Source: Caballeronia peredens (GTDB lineage Bacteria > Pseudomonadota > Gammaproteobacteria > Burkholderiales > Burkholderiaceae). From it: DNA of 64,000 nt. Below, piece after piece: positions 8,503 through 15,985 of the stretch. The DNA is taken from assembly GCA_001544595.2 (NCBI GenBank), contig FCOH02000011.1, forward strand, positions 124,001 through 188,000, read 5' to 3'. A model generated the notes under the pieces. That model was not told the DNA's origin. It did not search any database and saw nothing but the letters and a program-made list of their open reading frames with translations. Numbering within the stretch: position 1 is the first letter of the stretch; every line of letters begins with the position of its first letter. The position numbers were made by a program, and so were the translations under genes.

Positions 8503-9305
8503 GCGACGAACGCCTCTTCACCTTCCGCAACCGCTGGTTCACCGTCAGCGTGCTGGGGACGATCGCCATCGCGGCGGTGGCGGCGCTGATCGGTTTCGTG
8601 TGGCTGCCGACGGCGCAGCGCGATGCGCCGTTCACGGGCATCTGGAACGCGATCTGCAGCGCGGCGGGCGTGCCGCGCGAATGGTATGCGGGCGGCGGCA
8701 CGACGGTCGAGCCGAAGGTGAAGTTGACGAGCGTCGAGATGACGCCGCAATTGCTCTCGAACGTGAGTGCGAACTCGATCGGGCGCGGCGCGACGCTGGC
8801 CTTGCGCTGCACGATGTGCCATGGCGAGCGCGGCATGAGCGACGCCAATTCGCCGAACCTGGCGGGGCAGTATGCGTCGGTGATCTACAAGCAGTTGATC
8901 GATTTTCAGAAGGGCGCGCGCACCAACGCGGTGATGTCGCCGATGGCGATGAACCTGAGCGATCAGGACATGCGCGATCTCGCGGCATATTATTCGAGCC
9001 TGCCGCGGCCGCCCGCGCAGCGCAAGGTGAGCGAGGCGCTTGCGCCGCCGATCGTCGCGCATGGAGCGCCGATGCGCAATATCGCGCCTTGCGCGGCGTG
9101 TCACGGCGGCATCGACAACAAGGCGGGCAGTCCCTGGCTCGACGGCCTGCCGGCGGCTTATACGAAGGCGCAACTGATCGCGTTCGCCAATGGCACACGC
9201 ACGAACGACATCGACGGCGTGATGCGCAACGTCGCGCGGAACATGACGCCCGAAGAGATCGACGCGGCGGCGGCGTACTACGCGCGCGAGGGGAATGCGA
9301 AGTGA
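8499..9305 (+). CDS. Membrane-anchored di-haem cytochrome c
   Basis: A 268-residue protein with an uncleaved-looking N-terminal anchor helix (about 16-36) and two cytochrome c domains with motifs CTMCH and CAACH. ATG overlaps the oxidase subunit I stop (ATGA), so it is co-translated. The tethered c4-like layout suggests it is the direct donor or a bound subunit of the oxidase. With the two upstream cytochromes, the operon encodes seven c-type haems in addition to the oxidase haems. Confidence 0.9.
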   Translation: MSDERLFTFRNRWFTVSVLGTIAIAAVAALIGFVWLPTAQRDAPFTGIWNAICSAAGVPREWYAGGGTTVEPKVKLTSVEMTPQLLSNVSANSIGRGATLALRCTMCHGERGMSDANSPNLAGQYASVIYKQLIDFQKGARTNAVMSPMAMNLSDQDMRDLAAYYSSLPRPPAQRKVSEALAPPIVAHGAPMRNIAPCAACHGGIDNKAGSPWLDGLPAAYTKAQLIAFANGTRTNDIDGVMRNVARNMTPEEIDAAAAYYAREGNAK

Positions 9306-9465
9306 GCGCTCGGTTCGCGTAACCGCCGCCAATCGCTGCGAATCGCCGCCAATCGCCGCTCGGCCGAAAGGGGCTTCATTGCTCCGTCAGGTCGCTTTCT
9401 GTATCGTGGCCCGAAGCATGCTGCATCGACACATATGTCGCGCAGCACGAACCGGAAGCCACGAA

Positions 9466-10521
9466 ATGGAACCCAGCAGCGAAGCCGTAAAAACCGATGT
9501 TTTGATCATAGGCGCGGGCCCCGTCGGGTTGTTCGCCGCGTTCGAGGCGGGCGTGATCGGCCTGACGTGCCAGATCGTCGATACGCTCGGGCGCATTGGA
9601 GGGCAATGCATCGAGCTTTATCCCGACAAGCCGATCTACGACATCCCCGCGATTCCCTCCTGCACTGCGCGCGAGCTCGTCGACCGTCTGCTCGAGCAGA
9701 TCCGCCCGTTCGACGTGCCGATCCATCTCGACCAGCGCGTGCAGTCCGTCGCACAGCGCGACGACGATCACCGCTGGACCGTGACGACCGAGCGCGGCAT
9801 GACATTCGATTGCGCCGCCATCCTGATCGCCGCAGGCAACGGCGCATTCGTGCCGCAGCGTCTGCAATTGCCCGAAGCGGCCGCGCTCGAAGGCAAGGAC
9901 GTCCACTACAGCGTATCGCGCGTCGCGGATTTCGCGGACAAGGAAGTCATCGTCGCGGGCGGCGGCGATTCGGCGCTCGACTGGGCGCTCGCGCTGAAGG
10001 ACATCGCGCGGAAGCTCACGCTGGTGCACCGGCGCAACGGTTTTTCCGCGGCCGCGAATTCCGTCGCGGCGATGAAGCGCGCGGTCGAAGCGGGCGAGAT
10101 GGAATTCGTCGTCGGCATGATCGATTCGCTCGATGTGCCCGAAGGCACGCTGCGCGCCGCGCGCATCAAGCAGATCGACGGCGTGACGGAGATCGTCGCG
10201 GACAAGCTCGTCGCGCTGTATGGGCTCGTCTCCGAACTCGGACCGATCGCCACATGGAATCTCGATGTGCGCGGCGGGCGCGTCGAAGTGGACACGTCGA
10301 ACTACGAATCGTCGCGGCCCGGCATCTTCGCGGTCGGCGACATCGCCAATTATCCGAACAAGCAGAAGCTGATCTTGTCGGGCTTTCATGAAGCGTCGCT
10401 CGCCTTGCGCAAGGCGTATTCGTACGCGTATCCCGACAAGAAACGCGTGCACGTGCATTCGAGCTATGACGCGAAGCTCGCCGAGCGCGTGAGCGCCGCG
10501 CACACGGCCGACGATGCCTGA
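9466..10521 (+). CDS. Ferredoxin-NADP+ reductase, thioredoxin-reductase-like type
   Basis: A 351-residue flavoprotein. The FAD-binding GAGPVGLFAAFEAG motif is near the N-terminus, a NADPH-binding VAGGGDSALDWAL motif is in the middle, and a C-terminal FAVGDIANYPNKQKLILSG segment contacts FAD. It lacks the redox CxxC of thioredoxin reductase, the hallmark of the YumC/FNR2 family that passes electrons between NADPH and ferredoxin. ATG 9466 was chosen because upstream in-frame codons encode no recognisable sequence and the FAD motif then begins at the usual distance. It is separate from the oxidase operon by 160 bp. Confidence 0.92.
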   Translation: MEPSSEAVKTDVLIIGAGPVGLFAAFEAGVIGLTCQIVDTLGRIGGQCIELYPDKPIYDIPAIPSCTARELVDRLLEQIRPFDVPIHLDQRVQSVAQRDDDHRWTVTTERGMTFDCAAILIAAGNGAFVPQRLQLPEAAALEGKDVHYSVSRVADFADKEVIVAGGGDSALDWALALKDIARKLTLVHRRNGFSAAANSVAAMKRAVEAGEMEFVVGMIDSLDVPEGTLRAARIKQIDGVTEIVADKLVALYGLVSELGPIATWNLDVRGGRVEVDTSNYESSRPGIFAVGDIANYPNKQKLILSGFHEASLALRKAYSYAYPDKKRVHVHSSYDAKLAERVSAAHTADDA

Positions 10522-10530
10522 GCGGCGCGC

Positions 10531-11241
10531 GTGATCGCTCGTCTTCTCGCGTGGGTGTTGCTGGCGTCGCTCGCCGGCGTCGCTGCTTTCGGCTATGCGG
10601 TCTATTCGAAGCGCATCATGTTGCCCGAGCGCTACGATCCGTTCGCGCCGCTCGACATACGCGCGCCGCAAGGCCTGCTGACGCCGTTCAAGCGATGGCG
10701 CACGCTGCACGATGCGCAACTCTGCGATGCGGCGCTCGCGCGTTCCGGTCTCGTCTATCGCGCGATGGCGGATTCTACTTCCGCCGCCGGCTGCGAACTC
10801 AAGGACGTGGCGCGCGTCACGCGTTCCGGTGACACGGGCTTCAGCGCGCCGTTTCTCGCGACTTGTCCGCTCGCGCTCGGCATGGCGTACTTCGAGCATC
10901 AGTATCTTCAACCCGCCGCGCTGGAAACATATGGCGAACGCGTCGCGCGCATCGAGCATGTGGGCAGCTATGCGTGCCGCAACGTGAATCATCAGCAGAA
11001 TGCGGCGTTGAGCCAGCATGCGAGCGCGAATGCCATCGACCTGACGGGCTTCGTGCTCGACGACGGAAAACGCATCACGCTCGCGCGCTGGGACGATGCA
11101 TCGTCACCCGATGCGCGCTTCCTGCGCCGGGTTCACGAGGGCGCGTGCCGCTCGTTCGACACGACCCTCGGCCCCGACTACAACGCGCTGCATGAGACGC
11201 ACTTTCACGTCGACATGGGGCCGTATAGCTTGTGCCGCTGA
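10531..11241 (+). CDS. Extensin-like C-terminal domain protein (envelope)
   Basis: A 236-residue protein with one N-terminal membrane helix or uncleaved signal (about 3-22), followed by an Extensin_C-like domain. Conserved features are the CRNV segment, HASANAIDLTGF and HETHFHVDMGPYSLC. The His/Asp arrangement resembles metal sites of LAS-type (D-Ala-D-Ala carboxypeptidase-like) peptidases, so a role in peptidoglycan trimming is plausible but unproven for the family. GTG start, 9 nt after the reductase gene, so probably co-transcribed with it. It converges on the HD-domain gene with 1 nt between them. Confidence 0.85.
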   Translation: MIARLLAWVLLASLAGVAAFGYAVYSKRIMLPERYDPFAPLDIRAPQGLLTPFKRWRTLHDAQLCDAALARSGLVYRAMADSTSAAGCELKDVARVTRSGDTGFSAPFLATCPLALGMAYFEHQYLQPAALETYGERVARIEHVGSYACRNVNHQQNAALSQHASANAIDLTGFVLDDGKRITLARWDDASSPDARFLRRVHEGACRSFDTTLGPDYNALHETHFHVDMGPYSLCR

Positions 11242-11242
11242 A

Positions 11243-11932
11243 TCACGCGTGATGGTGCGACGGATTGCGGCAGGTCGAATGATCGTGAGGCCCGTCGTTC
11301 CACGCCGAGCCGAGGATGATGCTGCAGAAGTTCAGACGCTTGTAGGTCGGATCCTTCAACGCGAGCACGTCGGCCTTGACGTTGCCGAACGTCGATTCGG
11401 GCTTCTTGATCGTGCCTTGCGTGAATGCGTCGATGATGCCTTCCTTGAAGTTCGCCTCGCGCGGATGCGCCGCGACCACGAGGCGCCGCTGATCGGCGCT
11501 GAACTGGTCGTAGGCGAGACCGAGCACGTCCATCTCGACGCCCGCCGTGACGAGCGCGACCACCGGCTTCTTGTGCTGTGGAATGCCCGGCGTCGTGTGC
11601 AATGCGATCGAATCCCACACCTGTTCGATGTCGTTTTCGCCGATGCCGTGCTGACGCAGGAAATCGCGCGCCGCGTTCGCGCCGTCGACTTCGAAGCGGT
11701 CCTGCGGGCTGCTGTAGGCTTCGGTGAGACCCATGTCGTGGAACATCGCGCCGATATACAGCAACTCGGGGTCGTACGTCAGCCGCTTGCGTTCGCCCGT
11801 CAGCGCGCCGAACAGAAACACGCGGCGCGAGTGGTTGTACAGCAGGTCGGGTTCGGTGTCGCGCACGAGTTGCGTGGCTTCGCGCGCCATCTGGCTGTCG
11901 GGGATTCTGATGCCAGCGATGATTTCGCTCAT
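11243..11932 (-). CDS. HD-domain protein, probable metal-dependent phosphohydrolase
   Basis: A 229-residue protein with HD-domain metal ligands visible: His in YNHSRRVFLFG, the HD pair in GAMFHDMGL, and a downstream aspartate region. HD proteins hydrolyse phosphate ester bonds in nucleotides or related small molecules. The C-terminus ends in a His-rich run (HHHA) of unknown meaning. Related proteins are sometimes annotated as cyanamide hydratase-like. No neighbour indicates the substrate. Confidence 0.85.
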   Translation of the reverse strand: MSEIIAGIRIPDSQMAREATQLVRDTEPDLLYNHSRRVFLFGALTGERKRLTYDPELLYIGAMFHDMGLTEAYSSPQDRFEVDGANAARDFLRQHGIGENDIEQVWDSIALHTTPGIPQHKKPVVALVTAGVEMDVLGLAYDQFSADQRRLVVAAHPREANFKEGIIDAFTQGTIKKPESTFGNVKADVLALKDPTYKRLNFCSIILGSAWNDGPHDHSTCRNPSHHHA

Positions 11933-12019
11933 TTCTGTTGCTCCGTGATGTTCAGGGACTGTTCGAGGACATGAAAGCCGCGCGTTGCTAAAATCGCGCA
12001 GCGCGGCGCGGTGACCGGT

Positions 12020-12157
12020 TCAGGCGAGATAGCCAAGCGGGATCGGGTCGCTTGCGGGAAACGTATCGGCGAGTGCCTGATCGAGCAGCCGGTCCTGATG
12101 CTCGTATGCGTCGATCGGGCTTTGAAACTGAATCGCGGCTTCGCTTTGCGGGTTCAT
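12020..12157 (-). CDS. Small TFPASDP-motif protein
   Basis: A 45-residue protein whose C-terminal half reads LLDQALADTFPASDPIP. This LxxAxxxTFPASDP motif recurs in many small proteobacterial proteins of unknown function. A strong ribosome binding site (GGAGG, 6 nt before the ATG) supports translation. It is divergent from the GlxA-type regulator gene, so the regulator may control it. Function unknown. Confidence 0.75.
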   Translation of the reverse strand: MNPQSEAAIQFQSPIDAYEHQDRLLDQALADTFPASDPIPLGYLA

Positions 12158-12329
12158 GGCGGTCGCCTCCGTGGCAGTTGAAAGGTGCGTTGCGATGGAT
12201 ACAAGTCTCGGCAAAACGCCGGCTCGTCTCAATCGAAACGACGCATCGAACCCTGCCAAGTGCACGCCGTCTTCTGCCACACGCCTTCATCACCGACTTT
12301 CATCACAGACAGTCACGGGCCTTCCTTCG

Positions 12330-13298
12330 ATGCGTACAGTCGCAATCGCAATCTTCCAGGGCGTGCAGGCGCTCGACGTGGCCGGTCCCGTCGACGTGTT
12401 CGCGGAAGCGAACGGCTTCGTGCCCGCGTCGGACGGCTACGAAATCACGCTCGTCGGCCCTGCGGAGCGCGTCGTGCGTGCATCGAACGGCACGCGTCTC
12501 GTCGCGGACGTCTCGTTCGATGCGCCGGATCAGCATTACGGCACCGCGCTCGTCGCGGGCGGGCCGCGTCTTCCCGTCGATGCGCCGGAACGGGAACTGA
12601 TCGCGTGGCTCGTCGATGTCGCGTCGCATTGCGAGCGCTACGGCTCGATCTGCACGGGCGCGTTCGCGCTGGGCCACGCGGGCCTGCTCGACGGCCGCGA
12701 CGTCACCACGCACTGGCAGGACGCGCCGCGTCTCGCCGCGCGCTTTCCGCTCGCGCGGGTCGAACTCGATCGCATCTACATGCGCGACGGCAACCTCGTG
12801 ACATCGGCGGGCGTGACCGCGGGCATCGACGTCGCGCTCGCGCTCGTCGCCGAGGATCACGGCCCGCAGGTCGCGCTCGCGGTGGCGAAGCGGCTCGTCG
12901 TGTTCGCGCAGCGGCGCGGCGGGCAATCGCAGTTCAGCCCCTATCTCAGCGCGCCGGCCGACGAAACCTCGCCGGTCGCCAAAGTGCAGGCTTACGTGAT
13001 GGAACATATCGGCGAGCGGCTGTCGGTCGCGCAACTCGCGCGCGTCGCGGGCATGAGCGAGCGCAACTTCGCGCGCGCCTTCGTGCAGCTCGCGGAGATG
13101 ACGCCGCACGAGTTCGTCGAGCGCGCGCGCGTGGACGCGGCCCGCAACGTGCTGGAAAGCAGCGACACGCCCCTGAAAACCGTCGCGTACGAATGCGGCT
13201 TCGGCACGGCGGACCGCATGCGGCTCGTGTTCACGCGGCGTCTCGGCGTGTCGCCGAACGATTACCGGACGAGCTTTCGCACGCGCTTCGCGAGATGA
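12330..13298 (+). CDS. GlxA-family AraC-type transcriptional regulator
   Basis: A 322-residue protein. The N-terminal DJ-1/PfpI-like domain (about 1-185) contains the nucleophile-elbow-like segment YGSICTGAFAL. The C-terminal AraC/XylS DNA-binding domain (about 218-315) has two helix-turn-helix units (LSVAQLARVAGMS and VAYECGFG...). This is the GlxA/FtrA regulator plan. ATG 12330 starts directly at the domain; an earlier in-frame ATG would add 58 unconserved residues. Effector and targets are not evident; the divergent small TFPASDP gene is one candidate. Confidence 0.9.
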   Translation: MRTVAIAIFQGVQALDVAGPVDVFAEANGFVPASDGYEITLVGPAERVVRASNGTRLVADVSFDAPDQHYGTALVAGGPRLPVDAPERELIAWLVDVASHCERYGSICTGAFALGHAGLLDGRDVTTHWQDAPRLAARFPLARVELDRIYMRDGNLVTSAGVTAGIDVALALVAEDHGPQVALAVAKRLVVFAQRRGGQSQFSPYLSAPADETSPVAKVQAYVMEHIGERLSVAQLARVAGMSERNFARAFVQLAEMTPHEFVERARVDAARNVLESSDTPLKTVAYECGFGTADRMRLVFTRRLGVSPNDYRTSFRTRFAR

Positions 13299-13436
13299 CG
13301 GACGCGCTTGCACCGACGCGTCACGACGGGTTCGCTAAAATTGAGATGAACGCGGCACCTCGCACGAAGTCCTGACACGAAGTCGTGCACCAGGTGCATG
13401 CCCGCAGAATCCACCCTCGACATATCGGAACAACGA

Positions 13437-13988
13437 ATGACGAATCAAGCAACCGCCACGCAAGATCCCTACGAACGACGCGCCTTGCTGCTGCACCTCG
13501 GCGACGTGCTGGAGACGGTGTTTTGCCTGAGCCAGTGCGCCGACGAATACACGAGCATCGGCGACGCGGTCAAAGGCAATGACGCGCTCGCCGGCTTTAC
13601 GCTGCTCGGCTTCGTCGACGCCGGCATGGCGCCGCGCGAATTCATCCGCCGCGCATCCGGCGCTTTCTTCGTGTGGCCGAAAGCGCTGCTGGACGAGACC
13701 CTGAACCGGCCGATGCTCGCCAATACCGTCAAGCACGATCTCTTCGCCGACAACGCGAGGGGATGGGATGCATATGTGGAAGAGCGTCGCCGCGAAGTGC
13801 CGTGGTTCGGCGCGGATTTGCCCGAAGTGGCGCAGAGCGCGGCGCCTGCTCACGAAGCGGCGATTAACGAGACCGCGCCTCAAGGGGCCGCTCAGGAAGC
13901 TGCGCCGGACGCGAAGAAGCCGAAGCGCAAAGCAGCCGCCGAGAAGCCTTCGCGTTACGCAACCTGGCCCTGGCCCGACAAGTCCTGA
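13437..13988 (+). CDS. Hypothetical protein with Lys/Ala-rich tail
   Basis: A 183-residue protein that I do not recognise. The N-terminal 120 residues look globular and mostly helical, with no signal peptide. The last 50 are Ala/Pro/Lys-rich (KKPKRKAAAEKPSR) and end in WPWPDKS. The basic tail could bind nucleic acid or be disordered. ATG 13437 is preferred over an in-frame start 39 nt upstream. It stands alone between the GlxA regulator and a convergent small secreted-protein gene. Confidence 0.7.
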   Translation: MTNQATATQDPYERRALLLHLGDVLETVFCLSQCADEYTSIGDAVKGNDALAGFTLLGFVDAGMAPREFIRRASGAFFVWPKALLDETLNRPMLANTVKHDLFADNARGWDAYVEERRREVPWFGADLPEVAQSAAPAHEAAINETAPQGAAQEAAPDAKKPKRKAAAEKPSRYATWPWPDKS

Positions 13989-14021
13989 TCCGCAGGCGCT
14001 GGGCCGGCGAGCGCCGCGCCG

Positions 14022-14315
14022 TCACGGCTTCTTTCCCATGCTGCCCGCGCCTGCGTCGAAGCCGAGTCCGTTCGGCCGGCCGGGCGCCGGCTCTTTTCCC
14101 GACGATGTCTTGCCGGGCCGCGTCTTCAATGCGTCGCTTGCACCGGCGGCCGCCGCGGCGGGCGATGTGACATTGCGTTCCTGATACGCGGGCGTGCTGT
14201 CGTATTGCAGCTTGTTCGGCTGTTGCGGCGCCTGCTGGGCGCTTGCCACGACAGCGAGCGTGCCGCCGAGCAGAATCCCCGTCATGCGACCGAGCGCGCT
14301 GAATGTGGGTCTCAT
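14022..14315 (-). CDS. Small secreted hypothetical protein
   Basis: A 97-residue protein with a signal peptide (MRPTFSALGRMTGILLGGTLAVVASA-QQ). The remainder is low-complexity (Pro, Gln, Ala, Lys) and likely disordered. ATG 14315 is preferred because a good ribosome site (GGGAGGCGAAAG) lies just upstream, while the alternative in-frame ATG would include that site in the coding region. No family recognised. Confidence 0.65.
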   Translation of the reverse strand: MRPTFSALGRMTGILLGGTLAVVASAQQAPQQPNKLQYDSTPAYQERNVTSPAAAAAGASDALKTRPGKTSSGKEPAPGRPNGLGFDAGAGSMGKKP

Positions 14316-14447
14316 CTTTCGCCTCCCATTGTTCTGCACTTTCCGTTGATTTCAGCAAGACGCGGACCCGCTTGCGGACGTGCTTCGAGGCATTAGCTTG
14401 TCGATGCTCAAGGGTTTGGTTTCACCTCTGTGCGACAGGCCGACGCG

Positions 14448-14461
14448 TTGATTTCGGTCAA
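14448..14461. promoter_or_regulatory. FNR/ANR-type box upstream of ompW
   Basis: TTGATTTCGGTCAA matches the consensus TTGAT-N4-ATCAA at nine of ten defined positions. It lies 57 nt before the ompW start. OmpW is FNR-controlled in enterobacteria, so oxygen-responsive control here is reasonable. Confidence 0.6.
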
Positions 14462-14518
14462 TGGCCGGCACCGGTAGCCTCGGGACAATCCTCATTTTCA
14501 ACGCGGAAATAAACGGAA

Positions 14519-15163
14519 ATGAGAAAGAGTCTCGGGGTGGTGGTGATGGCGTGCGCGGCGTTTTTTGCGGGCGCGGCGCATGCGGCGGGCGATGCATCGG
14601 CGAGCGATACGATGGGCGGTATCCACGCCGGCGACGTGCTGGTGCGCCTGCGTGCGATCAGCATCGAGCCGCAGGTGAGCGCGGGCGGCACGCTGGGCAC
14701 GCTCGGCGTCGACGTGAACAATTCGATGGTGCCGGAGCTCGACTTCACCTACATGATCCGCGACCAGATCGGCGTCGAGTTGATTCTCGCCACGTCGCGC
14801 CATCAGGTGACCTCGAACATCGGCGGGCTCGGCGGCGTGAACGTGCTGCCGCCCACGTTGCTGCTTCAATATCACTTCAATCACGCGGGGCGCGTGCGTC
14901 CCTATGTCGGTGCGGGCGTGAACTATACGTACTTCTACAACGACAAGCTGAAGGCGGGCGATACGCCGGTCTCGATCAAGCGCAGCAGCTTCGGCCCGGC
15001 GCTGCAGGCGGGCGTCGACGTGCAGGTGGCCAAAAATCTGTTCGTCAACGCCGACCTGAAGAAGATCTGGATGCGTACGAGTGCCTCGGCGGGCGGCGCC
15101 GATCTCGGCTCGCTGAAGATCGATCCGTGGGTGCTCGGACTGGGCGTCGGCATGAAGTTCTGA
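14519..15163 (+). CDS. ompW: OmpW-family outer membrane protein
   Basis: A 214-residue protein with a signal peptide ending AHA-AG. It has the OmpW pattern: early GDVLVRLRAISIEPQ, then PELDFTYMIRDQIGVELIL, RPYVGAGVNYTYFY and a terminal strand LGLGVGMKF ending in Phe, the outer membrane insertion signal. It should form an eight-stranded beta-barrel that passes small hydrophobic compounds. Length equals that of E. coli OmpW within a few residues. An FNR/ANR-type box lies upstream. Confidence 0.93.
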   Translation: MRKSLGVVVMACAAFFAGAAHAAGDASASDTMGGIHAGDVLVRLRAISIEPQVSAGGTLGTLGVDVNNSMVPELDFTYMIRDQIGVELILATSRHQVTSNIGGLGGVNVLPPTLLLQYHFNHAGRVRPYVGAGVNYTYFYNDKLKAGDTPVSIKRSSFGPALQAGVDVQVAKNLFVNADLKKIWMRTSASAGGADLGSLKIDPWVLGLGVGMKF

Positions 15164-15382
15164 TCGAAAAGTTCCGCTTCCGGCTGGCTCGCGCCACGTC
15201 TGAAAATTGGCGGAAGATGCCGGTGCTTCTGGCGTGGACGGAAGCGCGGCCGCGGTATCCTTGACAGCAGGCCCGGCGCAGACTCGCGCCGCTTCGCCGC
15301 CGGCGCGCATGCGCATCGTCGGCGCTCGAGCGGCGAGCGGACTGCAACGACTAATAACACCGCATCGGGGAACAGCAAGCCA

Positions 15383-15925
15383 ATGAGACTTTCCACTTAC
15401 GCGGGAATCGCCTTGCTCGCGGCATCCGGCGCCGCTGCCGCGCAACAGCCGCTCACATTGCCCGGGCGCAGTCAGAGTTCGTGGCAACAATCGGTCGATA
15501 ACGCGGCCTGCTACGGCTACGCCAATCAGACGACCAAAGTGAACATCGCGCGCGAGCCGCAGACCCCGCCGCGCGACGCGCAGCGCGAAACGCGCACGCT
15601 CTCGCCGCCGCGTCCGGTCGAACCGCCGCTGCCGCCTGTTGCATCGGGCGCGCTCGCGGCGTCGGCGGCTGCGCCGGCATCGGGTGCGTCGGCGGCGATC
15701 GCGGCATCGGGTGCATCGGCGGCCACGGTGGCGGGCGCATCCGCGCCGCACGGCGCATCGGCGGCAATGCCTGCGTCCGGTGTGGCAGCGGCCTCCGGCG
15801 CATCGGACGCGATTCTCGGCGGCGACATGAAGATGCCGCCGCTGCCGCCGCCCGAACCGCCGATGGTGCGCTACTGGCGCGCATACAGCGAGTGCATGCA
15901 GAACCGCGGTTACTTCGTGCGATGA
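15383..15925 (+). CDS. Secreted Ala/Pro/Ser-rich hypothetical protein
   Basis: A 180-residue protein with a signal peptide (MRLSTYAGIALLAASGAAAA-QQ). A conserved-looking segment (WQQSVDNAACYGYANQTTKVNIARE) is followed by a low-complexity region of ASGA/ASAA repeats (about 75-145), then a short C-terminal segment with YSECMQNRGYF. Two cysteines, one in each ordered end, could form a disulfide. Function unknown. A strong terminator follows. Confidence 0.75.
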   Translation: MRLSTYAGIALLAASGAAAAQQPLTLPGRSQSSWQQSVDNAACYGYANQTTKVNIAREPQTPPRDAQRETRTLSPPRPVEPPLPPVASGALAASAAAPASGASAAIAASGASAATVAGASAPHGASAAMPASGVAAASGASDAILGGDMKMPPLPPPEPPMVRYWRAYSECMQNRGYFVR

Positions 15926-15941
15926 AATGCTGACACGAACG

Positions 15942-15968
15942 AGCGCCCGCCAGAAACGGGCGCTTTTT
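15942..15968 (+). terminator. Rho-independent terminator
   Basis: AGCGCCCG and CGGGCGCT form a perfect 8-bp stem around a 7-nt loop, with a run of five T at the end. It ends the preceding secreted-protein transcript. Confidence 0.9.
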
Positions 15969-15985
15969 GCTTTGGGCGCTCGTCG

